In this document: piece by piece, positions 16,466 to 29,074 of the stretch | How the letters are laid out: the number at the start of each line of letters is the position of its first letter | Numbering within the stretch: position 1 is the stretch's first letter | Assembly: GCF_040717455.1 (NCBI RefSeq) | Contig: NZ_JBFEFH010000023.1 | Coordinates: 49,308-113,307 of the forward strand | From: Tautonia sp040717455 | GTDB lineage: Bacteria; Planctomycetota; Planctomycetia; Isosphaerales; Isosphaeraceae | Length of the DNA: 64,000 nt | Direction of reading: 5' to 3' | Position numbers and translations under genes: made by a program | Notes under the pieces: generated by a model | Told to the model about the DNA's origin: nothing | The model's input: the letters and a program-made list of their open reading frames with translations, nothing else | Databases searched by the model: none

Positions 16466-16975
16466 ATGCCGATGAGCGACTGGAAACCGCGGATGACCCG
16501 GGCCGTCCGGCACCTGGCCGAGCAACTGGTAGGGATCCGGTCCGGCACGGTCGACTCGGGCCTGGTGGGGAGCGTCCGCGTCTCGGTCCAGGGGAACTCG
16601 GTCCCGCTTGCCCGCCTGGCGTCGGTGTCGGGGCGAGGGGATCAACTGCTCGTCCGGCCGTTCGACCCGGCCTCGGTGCCCGCCGTGGTCCGGGCCTTGA
16701 ACGAGGCCAGGATGTCGGCCTATGCGATGGACAAGGCCACGGTCCGCGTGGGCGTCCCGCCGATCAGCGGCGAGCAGAAAGGCGAGGTCTGCCGGCACGT
16801 CCGGTCGCTCGGCGACCAGGCGAAGGTGGCGGTCCGGATGATCCGGCAGGACGCCCGCAAGCAGATCGCCGCGAAGGGGCGGGGCTCCGAACGCGCCGTC
16901 CAGGAGGCCACCGACGCCGCCGTGGCCGAGATCGACCGCCTCGTCGCGGCCAAGGTGGCCGAGATCGAGGGTTGA
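16466..16975 (+). CDS. Ribosome-recycling-factor paralogue (divergent second RRF)
   Basis: A 169-residue protein clearly related to RRF. It shows HLAEQLVGIRSGTVDSGLVG (family LRGIRTGRANTGLVES), VPLARLAS, the block RVGVPPISGEQK (family NVPPLSVEQRK) and VAVRMIRQDARKQ. The two arginines equivalent to E. coli Arg129 and Arg132 are kept, while the next Arg is Gln. It is shorter than the canonical frr product of this window (186 residues at 61770) and lacks the acidic EDD segment before the last helix. It may recycle special ribosomes, act under stress, or bind without recycling. ATG at 16466 or 16472. Confidence 0.85.
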   Translation: MPMSDWKPRMTRAVRHLAEQLVGIRSGTVDSGLVGSVRVSVQGNSVPLARLASVSGRGDQLLVRPFDPASVPAVVRALNEARMSAYAMDKATVRVGVPPISGEQKGEVCRHVRSLGDQAKVAVRMIRQDARKQIAAKGRGSERAVQEATDAAVAEIDRLVAAKVAEIEG

Positions 16976-17086
16976 TGCCGATTGCCCCGCGGCCGGGGCC
17001 GGGCCATCATGGGGCGGTCGCTTCGATCGCGGCACGTGACCCGGCGAACTCGACCCCTGCCGATCGAATCGGAGGAACCCGAGCCC

Positions 17087-18946
<1,860 letters not shown>

Positions 18947-18967
18947 CCGATCGACCACAGCCGATTC

Positions 18968-19003
18968 GACGTTGACGGACGACCGGGCGTCTCCGTCAAC
19001 GTC
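18968..19003. terminator. 12-bp perfect hairpin between convergent M61 peptidase and hppA
   Basis: GACGTTGACGGA at 18968-18979 pairs with TCCGTCAACGTC at 18992-19003 around a 12-base loop. It lies in the 64-base gap between convergent genes and probably terminates both. Confidence 0.75.
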
Positions 19004-19010
19004 GGGAGGT

Positions 19011-21119
<2,109 letters not shown>

Positions 21120-21587
21120 CGACCGATCCTCTCTCTCTCGGTTCGTCCAACGGAGGGGGCAGGAAGCCACCATGATGGGATCAAGACGCAAGCAAGCCAC
21201 ACGTCAGATTCAATCACGAGTCATCCAAGGGTCGAGCTCCAGGCCTGAGACGGACACCATCACGGACAGATAACGTATCACGATCGGGAATCGGTCGGTA
21301 GACCGCCGGCGATTTTCCTTGACAGCCCGTTGTCGAATCCAAACATCCGAGCACCCTGGAACTCGATTGGGGTTGCGCCCCGCCCCGCCCTGCCTCCCGA
21401 ATGACGGCGGGCGGGGTCCGACGGAATTGCCGACATCAATGTCAGGGGGGCAGGCCTCCGGGAGATCCCGATCCGCTCGGGGGACGCGTCCCCTCGGATC
21501 GTGATCGGCCGGAGGCCCGACGCGATCGGCCCGTTGCCAGGCCCTGCCGATCGGGCCTTGAGGTCGGGCGTTTCGAATCCGCCTCGG
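21120..21587. other. Intergenic region upstream of hppA
   Basis: This 468-base stretch lies between two minus-strand genes and should hold the hppA promoter and the end of nothing else, since the DUF1080 gene is transcribed away from it on the same strand. I see no convincing coding sequence or strong hairpin. The frames present here are low-complexity and unconserved in look. Confidence 0.4.
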
Positions 21588-22310
21588 TCAGGGGAGCTCT
21601 CGGATGCGGAGCCCCTCGAACTCGATCGGCGAGCCTTCGGATTCGAGGCAGAGGTAGCCCGTGGCCGGCTGGCTGTTCATCCCCCCGGAGACCTCCTTGC
21701 CGTTGACCCAGAGGCGGACCTCGCCGTTGATGGCCCGGATGTAGTAGTGGTTCCACTCGCCCGTGGCGAGCGTCCGCTCCTCGCGAGGGAACCCGCGCGA
21801 GCCGTCGGGAGAGGTCGGCTCGTACGGGGTCATGGTCGAGGTGCCGACCGGGAAGACGTCGCCGTGGGTGGTGAACCAGTCCCCCTTGCGGCCGGTCCGC
21901 TCCTCGTACTGGGTGGCGAAGGCGGGGTCGAGCACCTGCACCTCGATCCCCCCCCGGGGCAGGCTGCCACGCTCGATCCCCTCCAGGGCCTCGGGCGGGG
22001 CCCAGACGAACACCCCCGAGTTCCCGGCGGGCTTCATGTGCCGCCAGCGGACGACCAGCTCGAAGTTCGTCAGCGGCTCCTTCGACCGCGTCACCCCCAC
22101 CGGCTGCCCGGTGCAGCGGATCAGGGTGCCGTCGAACGACCAGGTGTCGTCGTCCGTGTTGACGTTGACGAAATCGTCCGCGCCGAGCGCCCGCCAGCCG
22201 GGGCCGGTGCCGTCGATGATGGCCTGAGGGGCCCCTTCGGCGTGCTCATTGACGAGGGTTGCCGGGGCCAGGGCGAGCAGGCCGGCCAGACCGATCGAGA
22301 GTTGAAGCAT
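21588..22310 (-). CDS. Exported DUF1080 (3-keto-disaccharide hydrolase-like) protein
   Basis: A 240-residue protein with a signal peptide (LSIGLAGLLALAPATLV) followed by one DUF1080 concanavalin-like beta-sandwich. Typical family blocks are WSFDGTLIRCTGQPVGVTRS, FELVVRWRHMKPAGNSGVFV, GGIEVQVLD and WNHYYIRAINGEVRLWVNGK. Related proteins are numerous in planctomycetes; characterised members bind or hydrolyse 3-keto-glycosides outside the cytoplasm. The substrate here is unknown. Start at 22310 gives the signal peptide directly. Confidence 0.9.
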   Translation of the reverse strand: MLQLSIGLAGLLALAPATLVNEHAEGAPQAIIDGTGPGWRALGADDFVNVNTDDDTWSFDGTLIRCTGQPVGVTRSKEPLTNFELVVRWRHMKPAGNSGVFVWAPPEALEGIERGSLPRGGIEVQVLDPAFATQYEERTGRKGDWFTTHGDVFPVGTSTMTPYEPTSPDGSRGFPREERTLATGEWNHYYIRAINGEVRLWVNGKEVSGGMNSQPATGYLCLESEGSPIEFEGLRIRELP

Positions 22311-22667
22311 GGTGTCGGGTCCTTGGGTGATGCCTTGCGATGCGACGACACCTCGGAGCCGGTTCGACCAGTCTCGGCCCCCCACCCGGGGGCCTTCGGC
22401 GGAGCGTGCATGGAGCATCCGGGCCGCGTCGGCTCGGTGTCGATCGTCGCCCGAGTGTCACCGAGGGCCGCGCCCATCGCAACCTCCCGGTGCCCCCGGC
22501 GCCCATTGAAATCGAGTGGAGTTGTCCCTTGACGCGCCGAGACGCCCGATCCCATGATCCCCGCGTCCCGTCGGTCGGGCGATCGGCGAGCGTTCGGCGC
22601 CCCCTCGTCGGCACACGACCGACGGCACCAGCTTCCCCCATCAGACGCCCTTGAGGGCCGAATTCCG
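22311..22667. other. Divergent promoter region between DUF1080 and cupin genes
   Basis: A 357-base gap between divergent starts. No plausible gene and no strong hairpin were found. It must contain promoters for both neighbours, which I cannot place with confidence. Confidence 0.4.
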
Positions 22668-23138
22668 ATGCGAACCGGCGAAATCAACGCGGGCGAAGGC
22701 CCGTCGGTCTGGGTCGTGGGCGATCGCTACACGATCAAGGCCTCGGGAGTCGACACGGGAGGGGCGTTCTCGCTGATCGAGGCCTGGGTCCCTCCCCAAT
22801 CGGGCCCCCCGCCCCACATCCATCATCGCGAGGACGAGGCGTTCTACATCCTCGAAGGATCGCTCGAATTCCACGCCGACGGCCAGGCCTTCCGGCCCGA
22901 GCCCGGCTCCTGGATCACCCTGGCCAGGGGGAGCCTGCACGGGTTCCGGAACGTCGGTGACGCTCCCGCCCGGATGCTGATCCTGACCACCCCCGCCGGG
23001 CTCGAACGGTTCTTCCTGGAGGTCGGCCGGCCCGCCGCCGCCGGGGACGAGCCGGCCCCTCCGACGGAGCAGGAGATCGAGCGCCTGCTGGAGGCCGCTC
23101 CCCGCTACGGCCTCGAGATCCGCCCGCCGGGCCGCTGA
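22668..23138 (+). CDS. Single-domain cupin protein
   Basis: A 156-residue cupin. Motif 1 is HIHHREDEAFYILEGSLEF, matching HxHx3-4Ex6G with metal-binding His and Glu; motif 2 is PGSWITLARGSLHGFRNVG, with the final His ligand. The length and the C-terminal helix (TEQEIERLLEAAPRYGLEI) are like small cupins related to quercetinase-type proteins. The substrate is unknown. It is divergent from the DUF1080 gene. Confidence 0.85.
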   Translation: MRTGEINAGEGPSVWVVGDRYTIKASGVDTGGAFSLIEAWVPPQSGPPPHIHHREDEAFYILEGSLEFHADGQAFRPEPGSWITLARGSLHGFRNVGDAPARMLILTTPAGLERFFLEVGRPAAAGDEPAPPTEQEIERLLEAAPRYGLEIRPPGR

Positions 23139-23307
23139 GGGAGCCCTCCGGGTCGGCCCTCGTGATCGGCGATCCCCCGAGCCGTCGGCGGGTTCGATGG
23201 CCCGGGAGCGTGGGAGATCCCCGTCGATCTCCATTGTCTATTGCTCCCGCGCCCCCGCCGCATCAGTAGCCCGGGGAGACGCGGGATGTCCGACCGGCCA
23301 GGGCGGC

Positions 23308-24075
23308 TCAGCTGTCCTGCTTCATGAAATCGATCGGGATATCGGCATTCTTCCGGCCTGCGACCGCGTAGTAGTACAACGGTTCTCCGGTGATCGAGAG
23401 CCGGTGGCGATAGCGTTCCAGGTGGTACAGGTCGAGATACTTCGAGAAGATCAGTTTCCGGATCATCCGGGAGAAGCCGCTCATGTCGTCCTCGTCAAGG
23501 AACGATTCCTTGATGTTGAACGCCACCCAGGCTTCCTTCTGCAGCAGGTTGACCGCGGAGATGAACGCCCGGGGCGGGATGTCCCCGAAGCCGAGCGCGG
23601 CGACGGTGGTCAGGCAGTCGAGCGACCAGGAGTGGATCTCCTCGGTCTCGTCGTCCGAGAGATCCGTCAGGTCGGCCACGTAATACTCGTCGTAGACGCC
23701 CGGCCGGTCGCGTTCGGTCGCGGCCGCGGCATCGGGGATGATGTCGATTCCCACCACCCGCGACACGCCCATCGTCTTCAGGTTCTCCCCGACGATGCCG
23801 TTGCCGGCCCCCAGGTCGAGGACCCGGAGCTCGGACAGGTTGTCCTTCGATTGGTCGACGGCGGCCCTGAGGATCTCGCACACCTTCTTGTGGGAGATGC
23901 ACTTGAGCCGATCGTAGAAGAGTTGCTCGTAGAGGCCGGGAATCTTGTAGATTTCGTCGTAATCGTGGAAGCGAATCTTGCGTTTCGAATCGCCCGTCAT
24001 CAGGTAGAAGAACGCTTCGTTCTGCGCGAGGTCTTGCTTCTCACGGGGAAACTGGATGCGATGGCGTTTCGTCAT
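23308..24075 (-). CDS. Class I SAM-dependent methyltransferase
   Basis: A 255-residue protein. The SAM-binding motif I is LRVLDLGAGNGIVGENL (about residues 83-99), followed by RVVGIDIIPDAAAA as the motif II acidic strand. The N-terminal part (RHRIQFPREKQDLAQNEAFF and KIRFHDYDEIYKIPGLYEQL) is helical and may recognise the substrate. The acceptor is unknown. The gene has more A/T-ending codons than its neighbours and a T-rich leader on its own strand, a mild sign of separate origin. It is followed by nothing on the same strand for about 1 kb. Confidence 0.8.
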   Translation of the reverse strand: MTKRHRIQFPREKQDLAQNEAFFYLMTGDSKRKIRFHDYDEIYKIPGLYEQLFYDRLKCISHKKVCEILRAAVDQSKDNLSELRVLDLGAGNGIVGENLKTMGVSRVVGIDIIPDAAAATERDRPGVYDEYYVADLTDLSDDETEEIHSWSLDCLTTVAALGFGDIPPRAFISAVNLLQKEAWVAFNIKESFLDEDDMSGFSRMIRKLIFSKYLDLYHLERYRHRLSITGEPLYYYAVAGRKNADIPIDFMKQDS

Positions 24076-24660
24076 CTGTGTGTAATTATGAAAAAAGGAG
24101 GTTTTGGAGGTGATGGAAACCGGTGCTCGGCGTTGAACACCCCGACGCCTGGACGACCGCGGAGATCAGGGACGCGTCCGATACCCTGACCGCGCCATGG
24201 TAACGGGTCGAGGCCCGGGAATCGAGCCGATTTCGAGGGGAGGCCGTTGAATTCTTGCATTTTTCCTTTTTAAGAATATCTTGTTGTGTTTGATCGAACG
24301 CCCTGCCCGTCGCCCCCGGAGGCGTCCCCGGGACGGAGCACGGGCCTCGGCAGACGGCCTCCGGACGGCCCCGGTGTCCCCGGCCATCGGGCGAAGGCCG
24401 ATCGAGCATTCGCGCATGACCCATCCCGTGCTTGGTGCGATCCGGAGCGGGGCGCGGAGGCCCGGGCGCGACCGACCGCCCGGCATCGCCCCTCCGGGAT
24501 GGCCGAAGGACCTCGATCGACCGGGGCAAGACGCCCCAGACGCGCCAGGCCCCCCAGGTTTCGTGCCTGTCGCGATCCCGGCTTGCCAGGAACGGCGATC
24601 CGTGGTACGTCCCGGTCAGGGGCAGGATCTGGCGATGGAGCAGGAGCCGTACCAGTGTCG
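24076..24660. other. Divergent intergenic region with two A/T-rich patches
   Basis: About 585 bases between the methyltransferase and sulfotransferase starts, with no believable gene. Bases 24080-24112 (TAATTATGAAAAAAGGAGG) and 24252-24292 (GCATTTTTCCTTTTTAAG) are strongly A/T-rich in an otherwise high-GC segment and are the best places for promoters of the divergent pair. Confidence 0.45.
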
Positions 24661-25731
24661 ATGACCGAGGCCGAGCGGCGACCCCCCGAAGGGGCGGATC
24701 GCCTGGTGGTGACCCCCGAATCCGCGATGGTCGGCCAGCCGCTGCGACTGGCGGTGATCGGCACCCCTCGGTCCGGGAACACCTGGGTCCGGGGGCTCTT
24801 CGCGTCGCTCTTCGGCCTGACGGAGCTGGCGGTCGATCGTGCCGGGCAGCTCGACTGGGATCGGCTCCCCCCGCGCTGCATCCTCCAGATCCACCAGTAT
24901 CCCGACCCCGAGTTCGATGCGCTGATCGAACGCCACGGTTTCCGGGTCCTGACGCCCGCGCGGCACCCGCTCGACGTGATGATCTCCGCCCTGAATTACG
25001 CCCAGCATACGCAGGCCGCGCCGGAATGGACCGACGCGACCGGCTCGGCCCGGACCCTCCGGGGGGCGACGCCGATCAGCCTCGAGTTCCGGCAGTACGC
25101 CGGCATCTCGCACCCCGGCGCCGTCCTGTCGTTCAGCCCCGCCTGGTGGGGGCGTCCGGGGGTCGTCCAGGTGCGCTACGAGGACCTGGTGGCCGACCCG
25201 ATCGCCACGCTCGCGAGGCTGGCGCTGCAGGTCGACCCTCGGATCGTCCGGCCCGTGGAGGAGGCGGTCGGCTACTTCACGATCGATGCCCGACGCTCCA
25301 ACCTCCGGGTCTGGCAGTTCCACTTCGGCCTCGGCCGGCCCGGGATCTGGCGCGATCTGATCCCGAGCGAGCTGGCCCGGTCGATCGCCGACCAGCAACG
25401 CCCCGCCTTCGAGGTGCTCGGCTACTCCTGCGATCCCGACCCGACCCTCGACCTGCTCCAGGCCGAGCGGAACTGGTACCGCCTGCAGACCCTGCTTCTC
25501 ACCCGCCACCTGGCCGACGAACGCCAACGGCTGCACGATGCCCGCTCTCAGCTCCAAAGCCTGGCATCCCAGGCCTCGGCAGGCCCGGCGATCGGCCCGG
25601 CGAGCCCCCCCCCCGAGCGATCCGTCCGGCCCGATGCCCCGCGGCCGAGACGTGCCTCGTCCTGGAGTCGCCGCCTCGGCCGGGGCGTCCGGCAATGGTG
25701 GACGGGCCACCGCGCGACCGCTCCTCGCTGA
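24661..25731 (+). CDS. Sulfotransferase-domain protein
   Basis: A 356-residue protein. The 5'-phosphosulfate loop is VIGTPRSGNTWVRGLF (about residues 31-46; family TYPKSGTTW), and the 3'-phosphate block is ARHPLDVMISALNYAQ with VQVRYEDLVADP after it. It is expected to transfer sulfate from PAPS to a carbohydrate, lipid or other acceptor. The last 70 residues are a basic Pro/Ser/Arg-rich tail following a helix (ERNWYRLQTLLLTRHLADER). Start ATG at 24661; the longer upstream frame is not conserved in appearance. Confidence 0.82.
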   Translation: MTEAERRPPEGADRLVVTPESAMVGQPLRLAVIGTPRSGNTWVRGLFASLFGLTELAVDRAGQLDWDRLPPRCILQIHQYPDPEFDALIERHGFRVLTPARHPLDVMISALNYAQHTQAAPEWTDATGSARTLRGATPISLEFRQYAGISHPGAVLSFSPAWWGRPGVVQVRYEDLVADPIATLARLALQVDPRIVRPVEEAVGYFTIDARRSNLRVWQFHFGLGRPGIWRDLIPSELARSIADQQRPAFEVLGYSCDPDPTLDLLQAERNWYRLQTLLLTRHLADERQRLHDARSQLQSLASQASAGPAIGPASPPPERSVRPDAPRPRRASSWSRRLGRGVRQWWTGHRATAPR

Positions 25732-25916
25732 TGCTTGCCTGCGGGCGTCATTCGATGCCGATCGATGCCGATCCAGGCCGCCGAACCGGTCGGGGCCGAT
25801 CCCCGGGGGCGACCCCGTCGGACGGTCTCGGTTTGCGCAGTTCCAGAGCAGCTTCGGATTTCGGTATGATGCCCTGGATTCTCGATTTATCCTCCGCAAT
25901 GTCCTTTGGAGTTCCC

Positions 25917-27224
25917 ATGACTGCGCAGAACCAAGGGGGCGGCGATCCGTCCCCGATTCGTCGAGTCGCCATCCTGTTCGCCGGCGGGCCCGCCCCGGCG
26001 GCCAATGCCGTCATCTCGACGGCGGCCGCCTCGTTCCTGAGGCGGGGGATCTCGGTCGTCGGCATCCTCAACGGCTACTCGAACCTGGTCGAGTTCGGCC
26101 CCGATCGGCCGTTGGTCGAGGGCAAGGACTACATCACGATCGACGCCCAGCGGCTCCGACGCACCCGGAACAGCCGGGGCATCATGATCGGCACGGCCCG
26201 GACGAACCCCGGCAAGCACGTCAACCACCCCGACGACCTGGCCAATCCCGAGAAGAACGCCCCGCTCCGCACGGCCCACGCCGCCCTGGCCTCGCTCGGG
26301 GTCGATGCCCTGGTCTCGATCGGCGGCGACGACACCTTGAAGTCGGCCAACAAGTTCCGCCTGGTCCAGAAGCACCTGGGCGAGGGCTCGCGGCACATCC
26401 GGGTCGTCCACGTCCCCAAGACGATCGACAACGACTACCTCGGCATCGACTTCACCTTCGGCTACTTCACCGCCGTCGAGACCCTCGCCGGGGAGATCCG
26501 GAACCTTTTGGCCGACGCCGAGGCGACCCGGGCCTACTACCTGGCCGAGACGATGGGCCGGTCGGCCGGCTGGCTCGCCTACGGCGCGGCCATGGCCGGC
26601 GAGGCGAGCCTGGTGCTCAGCGTCGAGGACGTCGCCGGCCGGTTCGAGTCCCAGGAGACGACGACCGACCCGAACACCGGCGAATCCAGGACCCGGAAGA
26701 TCATGAACCTGCCCGAGGTCGTCCGCCACATCGTCTCGGCGATGCGGACCCGCGAGCGCGAGGGCAAGGAATTCGGCGTGATCGTCCTGGCCGAGGGGCT
26801 CGCCGAGTTCCTCCCGTCGGAGTACCTCCAGGGGATCCCCCGGGACGACCACGGGCACATCTCGATCGCCCAGGTCGACCTCGGCCGGACCTTCTCCCGA
26901 CTCGTCTCCGAGCAGTTCAAGCAGGAAACCGGCAAGTCGCGCAAGGTGACCGGCCTGCAGCTCGGCTACGAATCCCGATGCGCCGCCCCGCACGCCTTCG
27001 ACGTGTTGCTCGGCAGCCAGCTCGGCGTCGGGGCCTATCGCGCCCTGGTGGAGGAGCATCGCGACGGCGTGATGATCTCCGTGGCCGGCCAGCTCGACCT
27101 GAATTACGTCGACTTCGATCAGCTCGTCGACCCGAAGACGCTGATCACCGTCGTCCGGTTCATCGAGCAGAATTCCGACTTCCACCGCCTCGCCCGCTTC
27201 CTCGAGACGCAGATCAGCGAGTGA
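25917..27224 (+). CDS. pfp: Pyrophosphate--fructose 6-phosphate 1-phosphotransferase
   Basis: A 435-residue phosphofructokinase. The phosphoryl-donor loop is SIGGDDTLKSA (second Asp at 139; ATP enzymes have GGDGS) and the catalytic block is PKTIDND at 167-173, with Lys168 where ATP-dependent enzymes have Gly. Both are the established markers of PPi-dependent enzymes. The catalytic base is Asp171, and ETMGRSAGWLA and GVIVLAEGLAEF are further family blocks. The enzyme phosphorylates fructose 6-phosphate reversibly with PPi in the cytosol, so it can serve glycolysis or gluconeogenesis. The ATG at 25917 precedes the conserved Rossmann start RRVAILFAGGPAP. A hairpin follows the stop. Confidence 0.93.
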   Translation: MTAQNQGGGDPSPIRRVAILFAGGPAPAANAVISTAAASFLRRGISVVGILNGYSNLVEFGPDRPLVEGKDYITIDAQRLRRTRNSRGIMIGTARTNPGKHVNHPDDLANPEKNAPLRTAHAALASLGVDALVSIGGDDTLKSANKFRLVQKHLGEGSRHIRVVHVPKTIDNDYLGIDFTFGYFTAVETLAGEIRNLLADAEATRAYYLAETMGRSAGWLAYGAAMAGEASLVLSVEDVAGRFESQETTTDPNTGESRTRKIMNLPEVVRHIVSAMRTREREGKEFGVIVLAEGLAEFLPSEYLQGIPRDDHGHISIAQVDLGRTFSRLVSEQFKQETGKSRKVTGLQLGYESRCAAPHAFDVLLGSQLGVGAYRALVEEHRDGVMISVAGQLDLNYVDFDQLVDPKTLITVVRFIEQNSDFHRLARFLETQISE

Positions 27225-27236
27225 TCGATCCCCGAG

Positions 27237-27266
27237 GGCCCCGCCGGTGGAGCCACCGGCGGGGCC
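27237..27266. terminator. 14-bp palindromic hairpin after the phosphofructokinase
   Basis: GGCCCCGCCGGTGG at 27237-27250 and CCACCGGCGGGGCC at 27253-27266 are exact complements separated by two bases, followed by TTCG. It lies between convergent genes and probably terminates both. Confidence 0.8.
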
Positions 27267-27280
27267 TTCGCCGACGACGA

Positions 27281-28357
27281 TCAGGGGCGGCCCGGCGCCT
27301 CGTCGCGCAACGCCAGGGCGGCCCGAAGCGTCTCCGCCTCTCGACCCCAGGCCGAGGCCAGACGGGTCAATCCGACCGATGCGCAGAGATCGGCCAGGTC
27401 GTCGAGCGCCTCCGGGTCGTCGATCGCACGCAGGGCGTCCGCCAGCCGTCGGCCGAGCCGATCGGGCTCGAGACGCTCCCGAAGCCGATCGACGACGGCG
27501 GCCTGACGCCGGGCCTCCTCCGCCTCGCCCTGCATGGCCAACGCCCGGGAGAGCCTCGATCGGAGGCGCCAGTCGTGGGGCGTCGCCCTGAGCAGGATCG
27601 CGATGGCCTCGATCGCGCGATCGGGGCGGCCCTCGAAGTCGAGGTCGAGGCGGGCCTGCAGCCGCAGCCGTCTCGGGTCGTCGGCCGCCGAAGGGGGCCA
27701 GGCCTCCAGGAGGGATCGCGCCTCGTCGATCCGGCCCGAGTCGAGCAGCGCATCGATCGCGGCCCCTCGGACGCCGGGGTGGTCCGGGAACCGGCCCAGG
27801 AGCGTCGTCAGGTCCTCCAGGGCGGTCTCCGCCCCGGCGCCGGATCGGCCGATCCGAGGCCGATCGGTCGGCGGAGGGGCCGCCGACAGCGATCGGCGGA
27901 GCAGGGCCACTCGGGCGTCAACGTCGTCGGGATCGGCCTCGATCCGCCGTCGCAACGACGCGGCCCCCTGCCCTTCGGGGACGTCCGCCAGCAGGGCGAG
28001 CGTCATGGCCTTCAGGATCGCCGGGCGCCCTCCGGGCGAGACGGAGCGATAGGCGTCCCACCCGGTCATGACGGCGTCGATCGGACGGTCTTCGACCCTC
28101 AGGTGGTCGATCCGCCGGAGCCAGGCGGCCTCATCCCCGGCCATTGCCCGCGGATCTCGGCCCGTCGGGGCGAACTCCGGGCCACCGGGGCCGTCCGCGA
28201 CCGGCCGGAGGGCCCAGGCGATGCCGACGCCCATCGCCACCAGTCCGATCATCGCAACCACCGAGGGGCGGACCCGTACCCTCGGCGCCTGCTCGGGAGG
28301 GGCAGTCCGCGACGGCCGGCGGGGATGAGGTTGGGATCGGGGGCGTCGGCGGGGCAT
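27281..28357 (-). CDS. Membrane-anchored TPR-repeat protein
   Basis: A 358-residue protein. A basic Pro/Arg-rich N-terminus precedes one membrane helix (VVAMIGLVAMGVGIAWAL, about 33-50), and the rest consists of helical repeats of TPR type (SLLEAWPPSAADDPRRLRLQ, AIAILLRATPHDWRLRSRLS, ARRQAAVVDRLRERLEPDRL). It probably faces the periplasm as a protein-interaction scaffold. No specific function is recognisable. It precedes nothing on its strand before the terminator at 27266. Confidence 0.7.
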   Translation of the reverse strand: MPRRRPRSQPHPRRPSRTAPPEQAPRVRVRPSVVAMIGLVAMGVGIAWALRPVADGPGGPEFAPTGRDPRAMAGDEAAWLRRIDHLRVEDRPIDAVMTGWDAYRSVSPGGRPAILKAMTLALLADVPEGQGAASLRRRIEADPDDVDARVALLRRSLSAAPPPTDRPRIGRSGAGAETALEDLTTLLGRFPDHPGVRGAAIDALLDSGRIDEARSLLEAWPPSAADDPRRLRLQARLDLDFEGRPDRAIEAIAILLRATPHDWRLRSRLSRALAMQGEAEEARRQAAVVDRLRERLEPDRLGRRLADALRAIDDPEALDDLADLCASVGLTRLASAWGREAETLRAALALRDEAPGRP

Positions 28358-28385
28358 ACGGACCGAGGCAATCGAGGGGCGGGGC

Positions 28386-28850
28386 TTATTCGAAGTCGTC
28401 GAGGTCGATCGGGTCGGGCGTCTCGAGCAGGCAACGCTCCAGGAAGCGCGGCAGGAACCGGCTCACGAAGGCCGAGACGGCGATCTGGGTCTTCGGGTTG
28501 TCCATGCCCCAGATGCTGACCTTCAGCTCGCCCAGGTCGGGGTCCATCTGGATGAAGTACTGGTCCTCGACCGCCAGGGAGAGGGGGAGTTCCTCCAGCC
28601 ATCGGTGGGAGAGCAGGTTGACCCCCGGCCCACCGAGCGAGATCGTGGGCATCTCCTGGAAGACCTCGTCGTGCAGCCATCGCAGGTCGGAGACGACCCG
28701 GACCTGGAACCCCCCCGCATCCTCGAGGGTCCCCAGCGTGCGTTCGATCTCCTTGCGGAGGTAGTAGGCCAGCGGGCGGTCGACCTCTTCGGCCCTCAGG
28801 TGGCTGCCGGTGACGATCAGGAGGAGTCGTTTCACGGAGGAATCGGCCAT
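28386..28850 (-). CDS. Conserved-looking protein of unknown function
   Basis: A 154-residue soluble protein. The N-terminus VKRLLLIVTGSHLRAEEVDR is a strand followed by a helix, and the middle has LEDAGGFQVRVVSDLRWLHD, SLGGPGVNLLSHRW and YFIQMDPDLGELKVSIWGMD. The closing SAFVSRFLPRFLERCL is a helix. The GGPGVN turn suggests a nucleotide or phosphate contact, but I do not recognise the family. GGAGGA at the proper distance supports the ATG at 28850. It lies 225 bases downstream of hemA on the same strand. Confidence 0.7.
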   Translation of the reverse strand: MADSSVKRLLLIVTGSHLRAEEVDRPLAYYLRKEIERTLGTLEDAGGFQVRVVSDLRWLHDEVFQEMPTISLGGPGVNLLSHRWLEELPLSLAVEDQYFIQMDPDLGELKVSIWGMDNPKTQIAVSAFVSRFLPRFLERCLLETPDPIDLDDFE

Positions 28851-29074
28851 GACAGGCCCCCGAATCGGAGCGTGACGGACCCGGCCGCGGGCAAGGGGCC
28901 CCGCGGACCGGTGCAATCGGTCGCCCGGTCGGGCGGCATTCTGAGCGGGACGGGGACGTGCCCCGTTCGATGATCATGCTACGAGTGATCGCCCCGCCCG
29001 ACAAGTCACCGGCGGCGATCCCCCCGATCGGCCGCGGCGTCCGATCCGGGCGGGCGGCCGTTCACCGCGAGGCT

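Noticed and set aside
25538..28519. 993-codon plus-strand frame across the phosphofructokinase and TPR genes
   Set aside because: It crosses two real genes in the wrong frame or strand, passes through a terminator and has low-complexity Arg/Pro/Gly composition.
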